DNA of 64,000 nucleotides from Zobellia laminariae (GTDB taxonomy: Bacteria; Bacteroidota; Bacteroidia; Flavobacteriales; Flavobacteriaceae), in assembly GCF_009725995.1 (NCBI RefSeq), contig NZ_RCNS01000004.1:434001-498000 (forward strand), given 5' to 3'. The position numbers and the translations under genes were made by a program. The notes under the pieces were generated by a model that was given only the letters and a program-made list of their open reading frames with translations, ran no database searches and was not told the origin of the DNA. Within the stretch, counting starts at the first letter, position 1. The number at the start of each line of letters is the position of its first letter. This document shows positions 38,626 to 48,745 of this stretch, piece by piece.

Positions 38626-39808
38626 GCTGCCCATGTTTTAAATTATATGCCTTGGTATAGATGTCATTTATTTCAGAAATAGTTTTCGTGCTGTTAAATC
38701 TTAGGGCATTTTCTATGCCCTTTTGTTTTACATTATTGAGCTCTTCTTCCCCTTTAAGGAAAAAGCTTTCTATTGTCTCAGATGCACTTTGAGCATATAA
38801 ATCTAGATTGTCAAAATTGTTGACATTTTTAATGTAAATAGCGGCTTCTCCACCAACTTCATTCATAGGGGCACTATCTGTAGTTACCACAGGACAACCA
38901 CAGGCCATGGCTTCTGCTATTGGCCAACCAAATCCTTCAGCTAAGGAAGGAAAAACAAAAACAGAGGCACCTTGGTAAGCCTGTTTCACCATATCATCCG
39001 TTAATCCAGAAGAAAAGATTATATCATTTTTGTATTTGGAATTAGCGAATTCTTTTTTAGTACGCTCGTCCGGAGCTGTTCCAATTAGTAATAAGGGAAG
39101 TTTTAGTGTGCTGATTTCTCGCCAATAATTATAAATCTTAATTAATCCAATACGGTTTTTGTAAAACTGATTGCCACCAACATGTAGGAAATAACCATTA
39201 GCCATAGGTGCATTTAAAAATTTTGTCAAATTTTCTCGGGCAGTTATTTGATTTCCTATTTCAAAAAGAGAGTTTAAGCCGTTATAAACGTATGTGCTTA
39301 TTTGAGGTTTCTTTGGTAATAAATCTTCCAGTTCTAACATAGTGTTCTTTGAAACCGAAATAAAGTTTTCAGCCTTACTAAAACCTTTGTATATGATTTT
39401 CTGATATATTTTACCTGTGGAACCAACAGGATTTGCAGTGATTAATCCTTTTGCAGATTTAAGTGCTAAAAAATCATGGCAGTGTACCACATGAGCTTTG
39501 TTAGCTATTATAGGGGCCCATATACCTAGAGCTTGGTCAGAAAGAATATATAAATTTTTGTCCTTGTTGAATTGAGTTTTAAAGAAAAGAGATAGCGAGA
39601 AGATGACATATTGATCTAGATATCCAAGCCATTTTTTTGCAGAGCCTTTTACAGGCAGTTTGCAGAAGTAGGGTTTGGGCCTAACTATCTCTACGGAATG
39701 GCCAAGCTTCTGCATACCTTCAGAAAGGTAATTTGCAAACCTTGGCATGCTCTTACTGCCAAAAAAGAGAGGATGAGATAATATTATAATTTTCATAATT
39801 TTTTTCAA
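38612..39808 (-). CDS. glycosyltransferase family 4 protein
   Basis: 398 residues; the family-like sequence begins at MKIIILSHPLFFGSKSMPRF (ATG at 39796), so the first four residues may not be used. The donor-binding domain shows GYFLHVGGNQFYKNRIGLIK, IIFSSGLTDDMVKQAYQGAS and FPSLAEGFGWPIAEAMACGC, matching GT4 enzymes, followed by PVVTTDSAPMNEVGGEAA. Its 3' end overlaps the next gene by 14 bases or more, a sign of coupled translation in the EPS operon. Confidence 0.9.
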   Translation of the reverse strand: MKKIMKIIILSHPLFFGSKSMPRFANYLSEGMQKLGHSVEIVRPKPYFCKLPVKGSAKKWLGYLDQYVIFSLSLFFKTQFNKDKNLYILSDQALGIWAPIIANKAHVVHCHDFLALKSAKGLITANPVGSTGKIYQKIIYKGFSKAENFISVSKNTMLELEDLLPKKPQISTYVYNGLNSLFEIGNQITARENLTKFLNAPMANGYFLHVGGNQFYKNRIGLIKIYNYWREISTLKLPLLLIGTAPDERTKKEFANSKYKNDIIFSSGLTDDMVKQAYQGASVFVFPSLAEGFGWPIAEAMACGCPVVTTDSAPMNEVGGEAAIYIKNVNNFDNLDLYAQSASETIESFFLKGEEELNNVKQKGIENALRFNSTKTISEINDIYTKAYNLKHGQHENS

Positions 39809-39900
39809 ATATTTCTGATAGCCATTTAAATCAAATGAACATTAGCTTTTATTTTGAATCTTAATTGAAATATTGGCTGGTGTAGGTTACATCGTTCGGG

Positions 39901-41016
39901 TTAATTATTAGGTTTAAATTTGATTAGTTTGAGATAATTTCTATCTAAAAAAATCAATTTCCATTGGATTGATCGTTTTTCTAAGTAGTAACAACAAATA
40001 ATGAAAATGGGTAAGAAAAGCAGTTGGTAAATTAAACTGATTTCTTTTTCTTGAAATAAAATAAGAAGCGGATAATGTAAAGCATAAATAGCATAACTAC
40101 CTTCTCCTAATTTGTAAAAGAAAGTATTAATAAACTTCTGAAATTTCTCTGTATTTAAATTGTCTGTGAATATCATGGAAAAGTAGAAGATACCGTTCAA
40201 TAGCATTCCTTTGCCAATAATAGTAATACTGTCTGATGGTATTTTTGTGCTAGCGAAAGTTATGGCTAGACCTACTAAAAGGTTAATTAAAAAGAATGTA
40301 TTTTTCTTTTTTAACATAACGAAGCAATAAGAAGAAATATACCCTAATATCCAAGTTACAAAACCAACCATGAACAAGAAGTAGGGAATAAATACTACTT
40401 TTTTATTAATTATAATTCCTAATAAGACAATAAATAGTAAGGCAGCATACTTTGTGTATAGGCTTAAATTTTTTAAAAATTTCTTATTGATAAAGTAAAC
40501 CAATGGAAATAAGAGATAGAAAAACATTTCGTAGGATAAAGACCATAAAGGTCCATTCATCCCGTAGGGTATCACCCAAGATTCAGATAAAGAATCGCTG
40601 GTTTGTAGAAATAATAGATTACCGAGTAAGTTTTGAAGACTAAAGTCTTTTAAGTACAATAAATTTAGGCTAACCCCAACTAGTAGAGCTATTAGGATGG
40701 CTATCCAATAAATAGGCAGAATACGCTTTAACCTTCTATAAAAATAACCATTTACACTGTTTTTGTCCGTAAGAGGGCGCTTAAGAGTGCTCAGACCTAT
40801 GGAGAATCCTGAGATGATGAAAAATAGTAATACCGCCTCTTTGTTAAGACCTGAAATAAAATCGAATATAGAGAAAGTGATATCATTTAAATGATTTTTA
40901 AAAACAGCTCTATTTAATTTAAAAATATGGTGATATAGAACAATAAGAGCTGCAATACCTCTAATGCTATCTAATATTTTTAGGCGCCCGAATTCTCTTC
41001 TTTCAACTTTTTCCAT
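39901..41016 (-). CDS. acyltransferase-3 family membrane protein (OafA-like)
   Basis: 371 residues with about ten membrane helices. KILDSIRGIAALIVLYHHIF carries the conserved Arg and His-His of the first helices, and LFFIISGFSIGLSTLKRPLT, YFYRRLKRILPIYWIAIL and MNGPLWSLSYEMFFYLLFPL are standard family motifs. It moves acyl groups from cytoplasmic acyl-CoA onto membrane or periplasmic sugars. It overlaps the polymerase gene stop by one base (TAATG). It is an intact counterpart to the broken acyltransferase of the first cluster, though not a close copy. Confidence 0.9.
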   Translation of the reverse strand: MEKVERREFGRLKILDSIRGIAALIVLYHHIFKLNRAVFKNHLNDITFSIFDFISGLNKEAVLLFFIISGFSIGLSTLKRPLTDKNSVNGYFYRRLKRILPIYWIAILIALLVGVSLNLLYLKDFSLQNLLGNLLFLQTSDSLSESWVIPYGMNGPLWSLSYEMFFYLLFPLVYFINKKFLKNLSLYTKYAALLFIVLLGIIINKKVVFIPYFLFMVGFVTWILGYISSYCFVMLKKKNTFFLINLLVGLAITFASTKIPSDSITIIGKGMLLNGIFYFSMIFTDNLNTEKFQKFINTFFYKLGEGSYAIYALHYPLLILFQEKEISLIYQLLFLPIFIICCYYLEKRSIQWKLIFLDRNYLKLIKFKPNN

Positions 41017-42386
41017 TATTGTAAGTTTTTTATGGGTTCTTTTCTATCTAATATTTTCAATAAATTTATTTTGTGAACTAGAGTTATTAAGGCTATTGCT
41101 AAACAATAGGCAACTGTATCTGCTAGAATTGCATCTAATCTCTTTTCTGTTCCAAAAGCCAAATTGAATAGGAAATAAACCACATAAAGGGATACCATAG
41201 TTTTACCAAAAAAGAACTCTGAGCCTTTTGATATGAAAAACCATAGTTTATAAATTAGAAAATAAATAAGAACAGATATTACAGAACCAAGTATAGAGAA
41301 ATCAGCTAATGCTATAAGTAAAATGGAATCGGCGGAATCTTTATTTGTATGCTGTCTTTTTTCTAATACTTTTTCTGAACCCAAACCTTTGTTAGGATTT
41401 ATTGCTTTAGGTATTGCATGGTCTATAGCTAGTAGTGTAATTCCGCCCCATGTGATATCTCGCTCACTGTCATTTATAGCGAGCCAGTATATGGCTCTAT
41501 AGAGATATATTGCTCTACTGTCCGTTAATTCTGAAGCGCTCTCGCTCGAATTTCCAAAATTATCTATGCCGTAGTCATATATTTTTTGAATAGATGCTAT
41601 GGGACTTTGAATTTTGAATTCAACCGGTGTTCGTCGAATTATATTATAGAAAGGGAAGTAAACGAAGTATAAAAATGCACCTAATATTATGGCATATGAT
41701 ATGAGTTTTTTATTGATTAAAGCTCTATTAAAACTGTAGATAACTATTCCAACAAACAAAAGTGTTTCCAAAAGCTCACGACGAGACAACATTAAAAAGT
41801 TAACCAAAAACAGTAACATTGATATCACGGTTAATACATCGTATTTTTTCTCATCAATATTTTGAACAAAAAGAACCGTTGAGATTACTAAGCCAAGTCT
41901 AAAAATGGTTCCAAAAAATTGGATCATAGAAGATTGCTCATAACTGATATTTTTATTTGCTTCCTGTATACCTTCAAATGCCGCAATTAGGGACATATGA
42001 GGAATGTAATAAGTAATTGAGAATATGGGAAGTATAACAAGTGCAATCTTTAAGGCCAAATTAGCTTTGAGCTTAGGGAATCTCTTTAAATAATATGTAA
42101 TGTTAATAGGAGAGTTTTCATGCTTGCCAATTAGATTGCTAGCAATAATACAGCCAATGAAAAAGAATAGAATATATAAAAATACAAATATTGTAGTACT
42201 TGATGTTATCTTCCCAATAGCTTTAAATACAGCTTCACTAGATTTTAGTGGAATGACTACAAAGTAAAGAGTATTGAAAATTATGATAAGATCAAAAAAG
42301 TTAAGATCTTCTTTCCTAATCAATTTTCTACCAACAAAAAACGATGGTAGGAGTAAAATAAGTGATAAGTATTTAATTAATAACAT
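41016..42386 (-). CDS. oligosaccharide polymerase (Wzy-like)
   Basis: 456 residues, about 10-12 membrane helices, with the low sequence conservation typical of polymerases. A large external loop with RAIYLYRAIYWLAIN and DITWGGITLLAIDHAIP lies in the second half, as in O-antigen polymerase proteins. The role, joining repeat units, is inferred from topology and from its place between the flippase and acyltransferase genes. No other polymerase candidate exists in this cluster. Confidence 0.75.
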   Translation of the reverse strand: MLLIKYLSLILLLPSFFVGRKLIRKEDLNFFDLIIIFNTLYFVVIPLKSSEAVFKAIGKITSSTTIFVFLYILFFFIGCIIASNLIGKHENSPINITYYLKRFPKLKANLALKIALVILPIFSITYYIPHMSLIAAFEGIQEANKNISYEQSSMIQFFGTIFRLGLVISTVLFVQNIDEKKYDVLTVISMLLFLVNFLMLSRRELLETLLFVGIVIYSFNRALINKKLISYAIILGAFLYFVYFPFYNIIRRTPVEFKIQSPIASIQKIYDYGIDNFGNSSESASELTDSRAIYLYRAIYWLAINDSERDITWGGITLLAIDHAIPKAINPNKGLGSEKVLEKRQHTNKDSADSILLIALADFSILGSVISVLIYFLIYKLWFFISKGSEFFFGKTMVSLYVVYFLFNLAFGTEKRLDAILADTVAYCLAIALITLVHKINLLKILDRKEPIKNLQ

Positions 42387-42465
42387 ACTATGATATTGCT
42401 AATTTATTGTGACGGATAATACTTCGTCGTCGTAACTCCTAATTGTTATTCATGATTTTTTTGTT

Positions 42466-43848
42466 CTAAAACTTGTTGTTTTTTAAACTTTTTCGGCTAT
42501 CCTGCCAATTAAAAATAAACTCTTTAAAGTCTGTTAAACCATCTATTATAAGTCCTTTAAAAGACATACGCATAATTTTGCAACCTTCTGGCATAACTAA
42601 GAATACCAAAATTAAATCAAGAGAAACTGCACCTATTGCTGCGCCCACAAGTCCTATTTGGGTTGATAGTAAATATGTTATAAAAACCGATAAAAATGCA
42701 GCTATTACTCCATAGAAGCCCATTTTTTTAGGTTCGTTTACTGCGCGGAATACCATTTCTGTCGTGTACCATAAAGCATTAAGTAGCATGCCAGAAATAA
42801 AGAGATACCACATGGCTTCTGGTACCTCCAATTCGTTATTAGTCCATATGCCATAAAACCATAAACCGAATACAGCCAAGAAAACGAAGCCTATTACAGA
42901 TAGTGTAAACACGCCAAGAATAGATAATCTAAAAATCTTTTGAGCTGTCTTCCAATCTCCTTTCCCAATTTGATTGATAAGTTCAGGAAAAACAGTAGGT
43001 TCAACCATGTAAAGTATTTGGTTAAATGAACGGCTCAGGGTTCTAACCGTGTTGAAAATAGCTACTGCTTCCGGTCCTAAAACTATCCGTACAATGAATG
43101 TTGTACCTTGAAAATATATGATTTGCCAAAGTGGTAACATCAAGTAGCTCAATCCTTTTGTAGTAATACTTCTCAAGATTGTATTATCTTTTTTACCGCT
43201 GTGTACTTTAAATAATCCAATAACCTGGCGACCTTTAACCCAGTAAATAATCATAAAAACCAACATGACCAGAAGTTGGGAAATGGCGAATTCTACAATG
43301 CCATAACCTAGTAGTAAAACCAATAAGCCTGCAATCAAATTCCCAGCAGCTTTAGATGTAATAAGGTTGATGCTCAGAGCAGCTTTTTCAGCTGCACGGT
43401 AATACGCTTCAATCAGTTGAAGGTAAAATGTCAATAATTGAGCAAAAATAAGAATGGAAACAGCTAAGATTGCTTCTTGGCTATCTATTAATGATTTATC
43501 GAAAACATGAAAGTAATCTAAGGTCAAAACAGCAATGATACTAATCAGCATGGCTACCAGAACCATAATAGAGATGATATAAACACCTGTTTTACTAATA
43601 TTAGCAGCCTCTTGTCTACGGCCAGCAGCATAGCTTAAAACAAAGCTATTGGCAGCAGCTGAGCCAAAACCCAAGTTAGAAAATGCTATTACGCTAGGTA
43701 TAATAGTAAGAGTCAGCCATTCTCCATAATAGGCCGCACCCCAGGCCGATATAAAAAACGGAACCAAAAACAATTGTTCAAGTACCCGAATCCCTTTTTG
43801 GAAAACAGAAGCAAGCCCATTGCTTAATACCCTTTTTTTTAGAGACAT
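42466..43848 (-). CDS. Wzx-type oligosaccharide flippase
   Basis: 460 residues, about 12-14 hydrophobic segments. KKRVLSNGLASVFQKGIRVL and VPFFISAWGAAYYGEWLTLT at the N-terminus, then SNLGFGSAAANSFVLSYAAG, match the polysaccharide-export branch of MOP flippases. It should translocate the lipid-linked unit to the periplasmic face. It lies 13 bases after the Wzc gene. It is clearly different from the flippase at 1026-2606, which fits a separate polymer. Confidence 0.85.
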   Translation of the reverse strand: MSLKKRVLSNGLASVFQKGIRVLEQLFLVPFFISAWGAAYYGEWLTLTIIPSVIAFSNLGFGSAAANSFVLSYAAGRRQEAANISKTGVYIISIMVLVAMLISIIAVLTLDYFHVFDKSLIDSQEAILAVSILIFAQLLTFYLQLIEAYYRAAEKAALSINLITSKAAGNLIAGLLVLLLGYGIVEFAISQLLVMLVFMIIYWVKGRQVIGLFKVHSGKKDNTILRSITTKGLSYLMLPLWQIIYFQGTTFIVRIVLGPEAVAIFNTVRTLSRSFNQILYMVEPTVFPELINQIGKGDWKTAQKIFRLSILGVFTLSVIGFVFLAVFGLWFYGIWTNNELEVPEAMWYLFISGMLLNALWYTTEMVFRAVNEPKKMGFYGVIAAFLSVFITYLLSTQIGLVGAAIGAVSLDLILVFLVMPEGCKIMRMSFKGLIIDGLTDFKEFIFNWQDSRKSLKNNKF

Positions 43849-43861
43849 GTATTAGAAATTG

Positions 43862-46138
43862 TTAATCGTTGATTTTAGGCCCATAACCATACGCTTGTGC
43901 AGCGTCTGTGTCATTCAATAAGACCATAGTATTTCTTAGTTTTCCATTTTTATGAATTGACTCTATTGTTTTAGCATGTTCACTTTTTGTTACATTTTTC
44001 CGAACGACGTAAATCGTACCATCTATATATGCATTTAAAGCAAAAGCATCGGATATAACTCCAATAGGAGGTGTGTCAATTATGATGCGGTCAAAATCTT
44101 TTTTTAGTTGATTGATAAGTAGTTCTATTCTTTCGCTCAACATTAATCGACCTACTTGGTTAACCTCTGTACCTGCGCCTATTAGTGATAGGTTGTCAAT
44201 GGTGGAATGCTTTTGAATGATGTCTGATATAGTTAGGTCTTTCTGTACTATAAAATCTGTCAATCCAGGAGTGTCCGACAAGCCAAAAGTTTTCATTAAT
44301 TGTGGCATTCTTAAATCGAAGGATAGAACTATTACCCGCTCACCATTAGAGGCTAGAGTAATAGCAAGATTTGAGGCAATAAAGGTTTTACCTTCACCTT
44401 GAACCGTAGATGTTACTAACAAAGTCTGATTTTTATTGGTTTTTTTGAGATATTCTAAGTTAAAACAGAGCAAACGAAACAATTCTGCCGATGGAGTTCG
44501 GCTGTATCCCTTAGTTGTTATTAACCCTCCATCTTTACTTTTTGCTATTTCTCCCAAAATTGGGGCAGAAATCAAATTAGATAAGTTTTCTATTGATGTA
44601 ATCTTGTTGTTTAACAAGTCTTTCGTGTAGATTAAGGAAAATGGCAAGAAAAGTCCTAAGAGTATACCACCTAAATACATGGCAGTTTTATTGGGGCTAA
44701 CAGGAAAAGTTCCTGCTTTTGGGAGACTAACAATTCTTGTAGAAGAAACAGGCGCAGCCAACGATAGTACTTCCTCTTCACGTTTTTGAAGTAAATATAA
44801 ATATAGTCCCTCTTTGGTGCTTTTGTCACGGCTAATATCTACTAATTGTCGTTCCATAGAGGGCACTTTGGCAATCTGTGCTTGGTATTTATTAGCATTA
44901 GATTGTTGATTTCGCTGTGCAATCATCAATCTATTTTTGGCGCTACGTACATTTTCAACAATAGCCTTGCCTAGGTCATTTAATGTTCGATCTAAATTGA
45001 CGATAATTGGGTTGGCACTAGATGCAGATTGAGCCATTTGACCTTTTTGTAATAAAGTTTCGTTATATTGGTCAATCATACCTGTCAAAGAAGGGTCGTT
45101 GGCACTTAAGGACGCTGGAATTGGCGTGTCTGGGTTTCCTTGCTGAAGATACATTTCTATGGAGTTGATTACGTTAATTTCAGTTTGGTAGTCTGAAATC
45201 AATTTTTTATAATCATTAGCTTGAGCGATGTAAAGCCCTGCATTATCAGTAACATTGGAGGGGTCATTCCTAGTCTTAAAGTTTTCAACAGATTTTTCTA
45301 CACCTTCAATTTCGCCAGATAGTAATTTTAAACGATTATCAATCATTTTAATCGTATTCTCTGCGAGCTCATTTTCATATTTAATCATCTCCTCCACATA
45401 GGTCTCGATTAGACCAGCAACAATATCTTCACCTTTTTTCTTGTTAATACTTAAGAATCGAATACCTAATAAATTTCCGTCAAGATTTATAAGGTCAACA
45501 CTCAGGTTCTCTAAAAAATCATCTATAACTCGATCAGTATCAAGAATAGTAAAATAAAGTGGTTTGCCATTATCTACATATTCAGACGATTCTTTTACAT
45601 TGATAGTGAAAGTTCCAAACGGAGCCGTAACAAGGTCGCCGTAGGTGTGTTGGGTTTTGTAGCTTTCGTTCTTTACCGTAGTTTCTAGTTCATATTCCGT
45701 ATCATTAATGAATTTTATATAAATTGGTAGGTCATAAACTAATTCAGTAGCCGTTTCATCAACCAAAATTTCTATAGGTACATCTTCTCCGTAAATTTCA
45801 ACATCACGAACTTTACCTTCAATATAATAGTTGATATTTAGAGAACGGTCAGTTATGACTTTTTCCATTAAACCAGTTGATCGTAATATGCCTATCTCGT
45901 CTTCAACATTGGTGTTACTTTTAATAAGTCCAAGGTCCTTTATGTTTTGAGACTTTACACTACCCTGACCCGCATCTTGGTTTTTTACAAGAAGCGTGCT
46001 GGTTATTTCATATTGCGTTTGGGCCTTATATCTTAGGTAAAGAAATACAACTGCCAAGCAGGTCACTAAACCTATGGCAAAAAAAGGCCACTTTTTTAAG
46101 TATTTTGAGATTAGTTTGGTAATATTTGTCTGTTCCAT
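43862..46138 (-). CDS. Wzc-like polysaccharide co-polymerase / BY-kinase
   Basis: 758 residues. Membrane spans lie at about 17-34 and 505-525 and flank a coiled-coil periplasmic domain. The kinase part has Walker A in TSTVQGEGKTFIA (about 574-586), Walker A' in LSFDLRMP (about 601-608, altered from the usual IDADLR) and Walker B in RIIIDTPPIGVISDAF (about 682-697). The C-terminal tail has only two tyrosines (AYGYG), far fewer than typical clusters, so autophosphorylation may differ from that of the paralogue at 9625-12123. It controls chain length and export in the second EPS system. Confidence 0.92.
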   Translation of the reverse strand: MEQTNITKLISKYLKKWPFFAIGLVTCLAVVFLYLRYKAQTQYEITSTLLVKNQDAGQGSVKSQNIKDLGLIKSNTNVEDEIGILRSTGLMEKVITDRSLNINYYIEGKVRDVEIYGEDVPIEILVDETATELVYDLPIYIKFINDTEYELETTVKNESYKTQHTYGDLVTAPFGTFTINVKESSEYVDNGKPLYFTILDTDRVIDDFLENLSVDLINLDGNLLGIRFLSINKKKGEDIVAGLIETYVEEMIKYENELAENTIKMIDNRLKLLSGEIEGVEKSVENFKTRNDPSNVTDNAGLYIAQANDYKKLISDYQTEINVINSIEMYLQQGNPDTPIPASLSANDPSLTGMIDQYNETLLQKGQMAQSASSANPIIVNLDRTLNDLGKAIVENVRSAKNRLMIAQRNQQSNANKYQAQIAKVPSMERQLVDISRDKSTKEGLYLYLLQKREEEVLSLAAPVSSTRIVSLPKAGTFPVSPNKTAMYLGGILLGLFLPFSLIYTKDLLNNKITSIENLSNLISAPILGEIAKSKDGGLITTKGYSRTPSAELFRLLCFNLEYLKKTNKNQTLLVTSTVQGEGKTFIASNLAITLASNGERVIVLSFDLRMPQLMKTFGLSDTPGLTDFIVQKDLTISDIIQKHSTIDNLSLIGAGTEVNQVGRLMLSERIELLINQLKKDFDRIIIDTPPIGVISDAFALNAYIDGTIYVVRKNVTKSEHAKTIESIHKNGKLRNTMVLLNDTDAAQAYGYGPKIND

Positions 46139-46507
46139 ATAATGAAATCCGTTTAGTGTAAATCTTTAAGTTACTTGGGTAAGAAGTGCAGTTATCTTTG
46201 GTTTGCCCTCTGTACAAGTTATTTTGGTTTATTTTGTTATTTGCAATTCTGAATTTGGTACTTATACTATGTTAACTCGTCTTCAAAATCGGATAAAGAA
46301 AAGGTATTTTATAGATACCGAAAACTTTTTAAAGCCTTAAAAAATCAAAGCTAGAATATCAATTTTAAATTTATAAATTCTGCCATAACCTATTGAATTA
46401 ATGTAAATTATATTATCTAAAAAATTGTAAAAGAGGAATTGAAATCGTTTTTTCTAAGAATGTGAAATTTAACATTTACATCAATTTCACACCTATAATT
46501 AAGTACG
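46139..46507. other. intergenic region between priming gene 2 and wzc
   Basis: 369 bases with no gene. It separates the priming gene from the rest of the EPS operon on the same strand. No exact TAnnTTTG box reading toward the Wzc gene and no strong terminator were found, so whether the operon is one transcript cannot be told. An outer-membrane exporter gene is absent here. Confidence 0.45.
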
Positions 46508-47863
46508 TTAATACGCATTTTCCTCTCCACGAACTGCATTGATTACGGTCTGAATTATAATCTTTATATCTAACCAAAGCGTCCATTTTTCGACATAAAA
46601 AATATCTAGTTTGGTGCGGTTAAGAATATCTTTCTTTTCTCCAATTTCACCCCGGTATCCTTTTATTTGAGCAAGCCCTGTAATACCAGGTTTTACAAAA
46701 TGACGCACTAAATATTTGTCTACGGACACTTCATAATCCTCTGTATGCAATTCCATATGTGGTCTAGGGCCAACAACACTCATTTCACCTAGAAACACAT
46801 TTATAAATTGTGGTAACTCATCTATACTGGTTTTGCGAATAATCCTACCTACGCGCGTTACGCGCATATCGCCTTTAGTGGCCATTTTAGAATCAGCATC
46901 TGTAGAGGCGGTCATAGACCGGAATTTGTAACACCAAAAGGTTTTACGTTTTAGACCGTGTCTTTTCTGTTTAAAATAGAGGTTTCCTGGAGATTCTGAT
47001 TTAATGAGAATGTACATTAAAGGCGTCAGCCAAGAAAGAATTGTGATTATAACCAAGGACGAGAAGAAAATGTCAAAAGTACGTTTTATAACACGTGCAA
47101 ATAATGTGTCCAATGGCACTCTTCTAAGGTTTAGTACAGGCACGGTTTCATAGAGTTCTATGAACATTCCCCTGGAATAAATTTCTTTATTATCCGGTAT
47201 GATTTTTACGCGAATAAGATTGTTATCGGCAAAATCAATAAGGTTACGAAGTTCTTTACTATTGAATTTAGAGGCTACACAGTAAATCTCATCTATATTG
47301 TTTTCTAAAATATAAAGAAAGCAGTCCATAACAGGCCCAAGGAAAGTAGGGCTTTTAGATTTTTTATCGTCAAAGTATCCCATGTAACGATAACCTAGTT
47401 CTGAATCATCAAATACTTTTCTGATTTTCTTTAAATTCTTGTCACGACCAATAACCACTACTTTTACAGAGTTACCACCCCACATACGGTACTTTCTTCG
47501 TAACCAGAAGAAAACTACCCTATAGGCCGTAAGCGCCACACAAATCATGAGGTAGATAAACAATTGCTGTTCCAGAGATTTATAGATTCTTCCGGTAATG
47601 CCAAATAAAGCAAAATATGCAAGACCATAAATCAAATAAAGCTGAATAACTTTATGGATATTGGTAAAGAAACCCTCTTTACGTTTTCTGGTATAATAAC
47701 TTAGTCCATAAGTGATTAGCAACCAAGAGACATTATAGTGTAAAATATAGTAAACATTAGTATACGTTTCCGGAGTAAGAAAATAGAGAAAACTATTTAT
47801 AATAAACAGGTGTACTGCTATTGATACAGGGATAATCCAGTCTGAGTTCTTGAAGTTTTTCAT
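46508..47863 (-). CDS. undecaprenyl-phosphate sugar phosphotransferase (priming glycosyltransferase, WcaJ-like), second copy
   Basis: 451 residues, the same length as the gene at 23146-24501 and alignable end to end without gaps. It shares [48 protein letters not shown] and KPGITGLAQ. Divergence is spread over the N-terminal membrane part and scattered positions. It is the first gene of the minus-strand EPS cluster and starts repeat-unit synthesis by loading a sugar-1-phosphate onto undecaprenyl phosphate. Its leader carries the same promoter and C-run arrangement as the other copy. Confidence 0.94.
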   Translation of the reverse strand: MKNFKNSDWIIPVSIAVHLFIINSFLYFLTPETYTNVYYILHYNVSWLLITYGLSYYTRKRKEGFFTNIHKVIQLYLIYGLAYFALFGITGRIYKSLEQQLFIYLMICVALTAYRVVFFWLRRKYRMWGGNSVKVVVIGRDKNLKKIRKVFDDSELGYRYMGYFDDKKSKSPTFLGPVMDCFLYILENNIDEIYCVASKFNSKELRNLIDFADNNLIRVKIIPDNKEIYSRGMFIELYETVPVLNLRRVPLDTLFARVIKRTFDIFFSSLVIITILSWLTPLMYILIKSESPGNLYFKQKRHGLKRKTFWCYKFRSMTASTDADSKMATKGDMRVTRVGRIIRKTSIDELPQFINVFLGEMSVVGPRPHMELHTEDYEVSVDKYLVRHFVKPGITGLAQIKGYRGEIGEKKDILNRTKLDIFYVEKWTLWLDIKIIIQTVINAVRGEENAY

Positions 47864-48443
47864 TTCCCTATTTCTGATGCTCGTTAATAACCAAATATTC
47901 GGTAGAATTTAAAGCCGCAATTTGCGGTCTATACCAAATATTTTTGAAATATAGCTGTTGTAAGATTTCCCTTAATGTTATCGTCATGGTAACAATAAAT
48001 TTGTTCAGGTTTACTAATCTTTTTACATCTTATTACATAAGATATTCTCGAGCTTTGGGGGGGTGTTTTTAATTGCGATCGCAAATATATGATTTCGGGT
48101 AGTACAGCCAAACTTATACGTGTTATTTAACCATTATAAAATATGCGCAAATCTGTTTTTTAATCACCTAATATTAGAGAAATTCAGTGGGGGCAGTGCT
48201 TACGGGAAATTAGTTGGCCGTAAATTTTATTGAAATAAATTTCAACCTTTTTCCCTGATTATATGAGGATTAAATTTGAATTCAATTTTTTAAAATTGAA
48301 TACGAAGTGCATTGCGAAGTGGTAATTGCAAATGTTTGGATTTAAAGCGCAAATTTTTAATAATTTCTTAGAAAACAAGGTTTTAAAATGCTGTTTTGGA
48401 AAAGAGTAGCATAGAGAAACTTTTTTTTAAAAAATATATGGAC
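47864..48443. other. regulatory intergenic region upstream of the second EPS cluster
   Basis: About 580 bases without a gene. It includes the leader of the priming gene, with a small GC hairpin at 47916-47928 (CCGCA/TGCGG), the C-run element and -7 box (48051-48089), and a perfect AT-rich inverted repeat further upstream (48280-48301, 10-bp arms, 2-bp spacer). A short minus frame over the leader (47929-48111) looks like no known protein. Confidence 0.45.
48051..48089 (-). promoter_or_regulatory. -7 promoter box plus C-run leader element of priming gene 2
   Basis: On the minus strand TATATTTG (48089-48082) is an exact TAnnTTTG match. After exactly 18 bases comes a run of seven C (48063-48057) followed by AAAGCT. 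The start codon at 47863 lies about 195 bases downstream of the C-run. The spacing equals that upstream of the paralogous gene at 24501, although the rest of the two leaders differs. Confidence 0.5.
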
Positions 48444-48474
48444 AAAATAAAAGGGAGCGTTCCCCAACGCTCCC
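48444..48474 (-). terminator. rho-independent terminator
   Basis: A perfect 9-bp GC-rich stem (GGGAGCGTT at 48453-48461, AACGCTCCC at 48466-48474) with a 4-nt loop. On the minus strand it is followed by TTTTATTTT, so it ends the SDR-to-small-protein transcript coming from 50945. A second, weaker hairpin (CCATCTC/GAGATGG, 48495-48514) lies just upstream of it on that transcript. Confidence 0.75.
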
Positions 48475-48605
48475 TTTCCGAGTTATTATAATAACCATCT
48501 CTATGTTGAGATGGATATTCAACCTACTTATGAGTAACAAATTTCTAAAAATCTTACAAACGGCTTTGATTCAAAAGGAATCATAATTGACTCATTTGGG
48601 AATTT

Positions 48606-48737
48606 CTAATTAATAACATAGCCCAATAACCAATACAAAATAATGAATACAAAGATTCCGCCAATGCAACCGCATTTGCCACCTCCTATTTTCTTTGCGC
48701 CCCAACCGGCCAAAATTGCTTTCAGAATATTTTTCAT
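48606..48737 (-). CDS. 43-residue small membrane protein
   Basis: A short gene with ATG at 48737 and TAG at 48606-48608. The product starts MKNILKAILAGWGAKKIGGG, has two Cys (KCGCIG) and one hydrophobic helix (IFVFIILYWLLGYVI). The start lies 8 bases after the stop of the 158-residue gene on the same strand, suggesting coupled expression. Codon use is like its neighbours. I recall similar tiny GWGAKK proteins in Flavobacteriia, but no function is known to me. The terminator at 48444-48474 follows it. Confidence 0.7.
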   Translation of the reverse strand: MKNILKAILAGWGAKKIGGGKCGCIGGIFVFIILYWLLGYVIN

Positions 48738-48745
48738 AGACGTGT

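Noticed and set aside
48051..48064. A JUMPstart element of the enterobacterial type in the EPS leader.
   Set aside because: The sequence does not match the GGCGGTAG-type core; only the position is comparable. I treat it as a separate candidate element.
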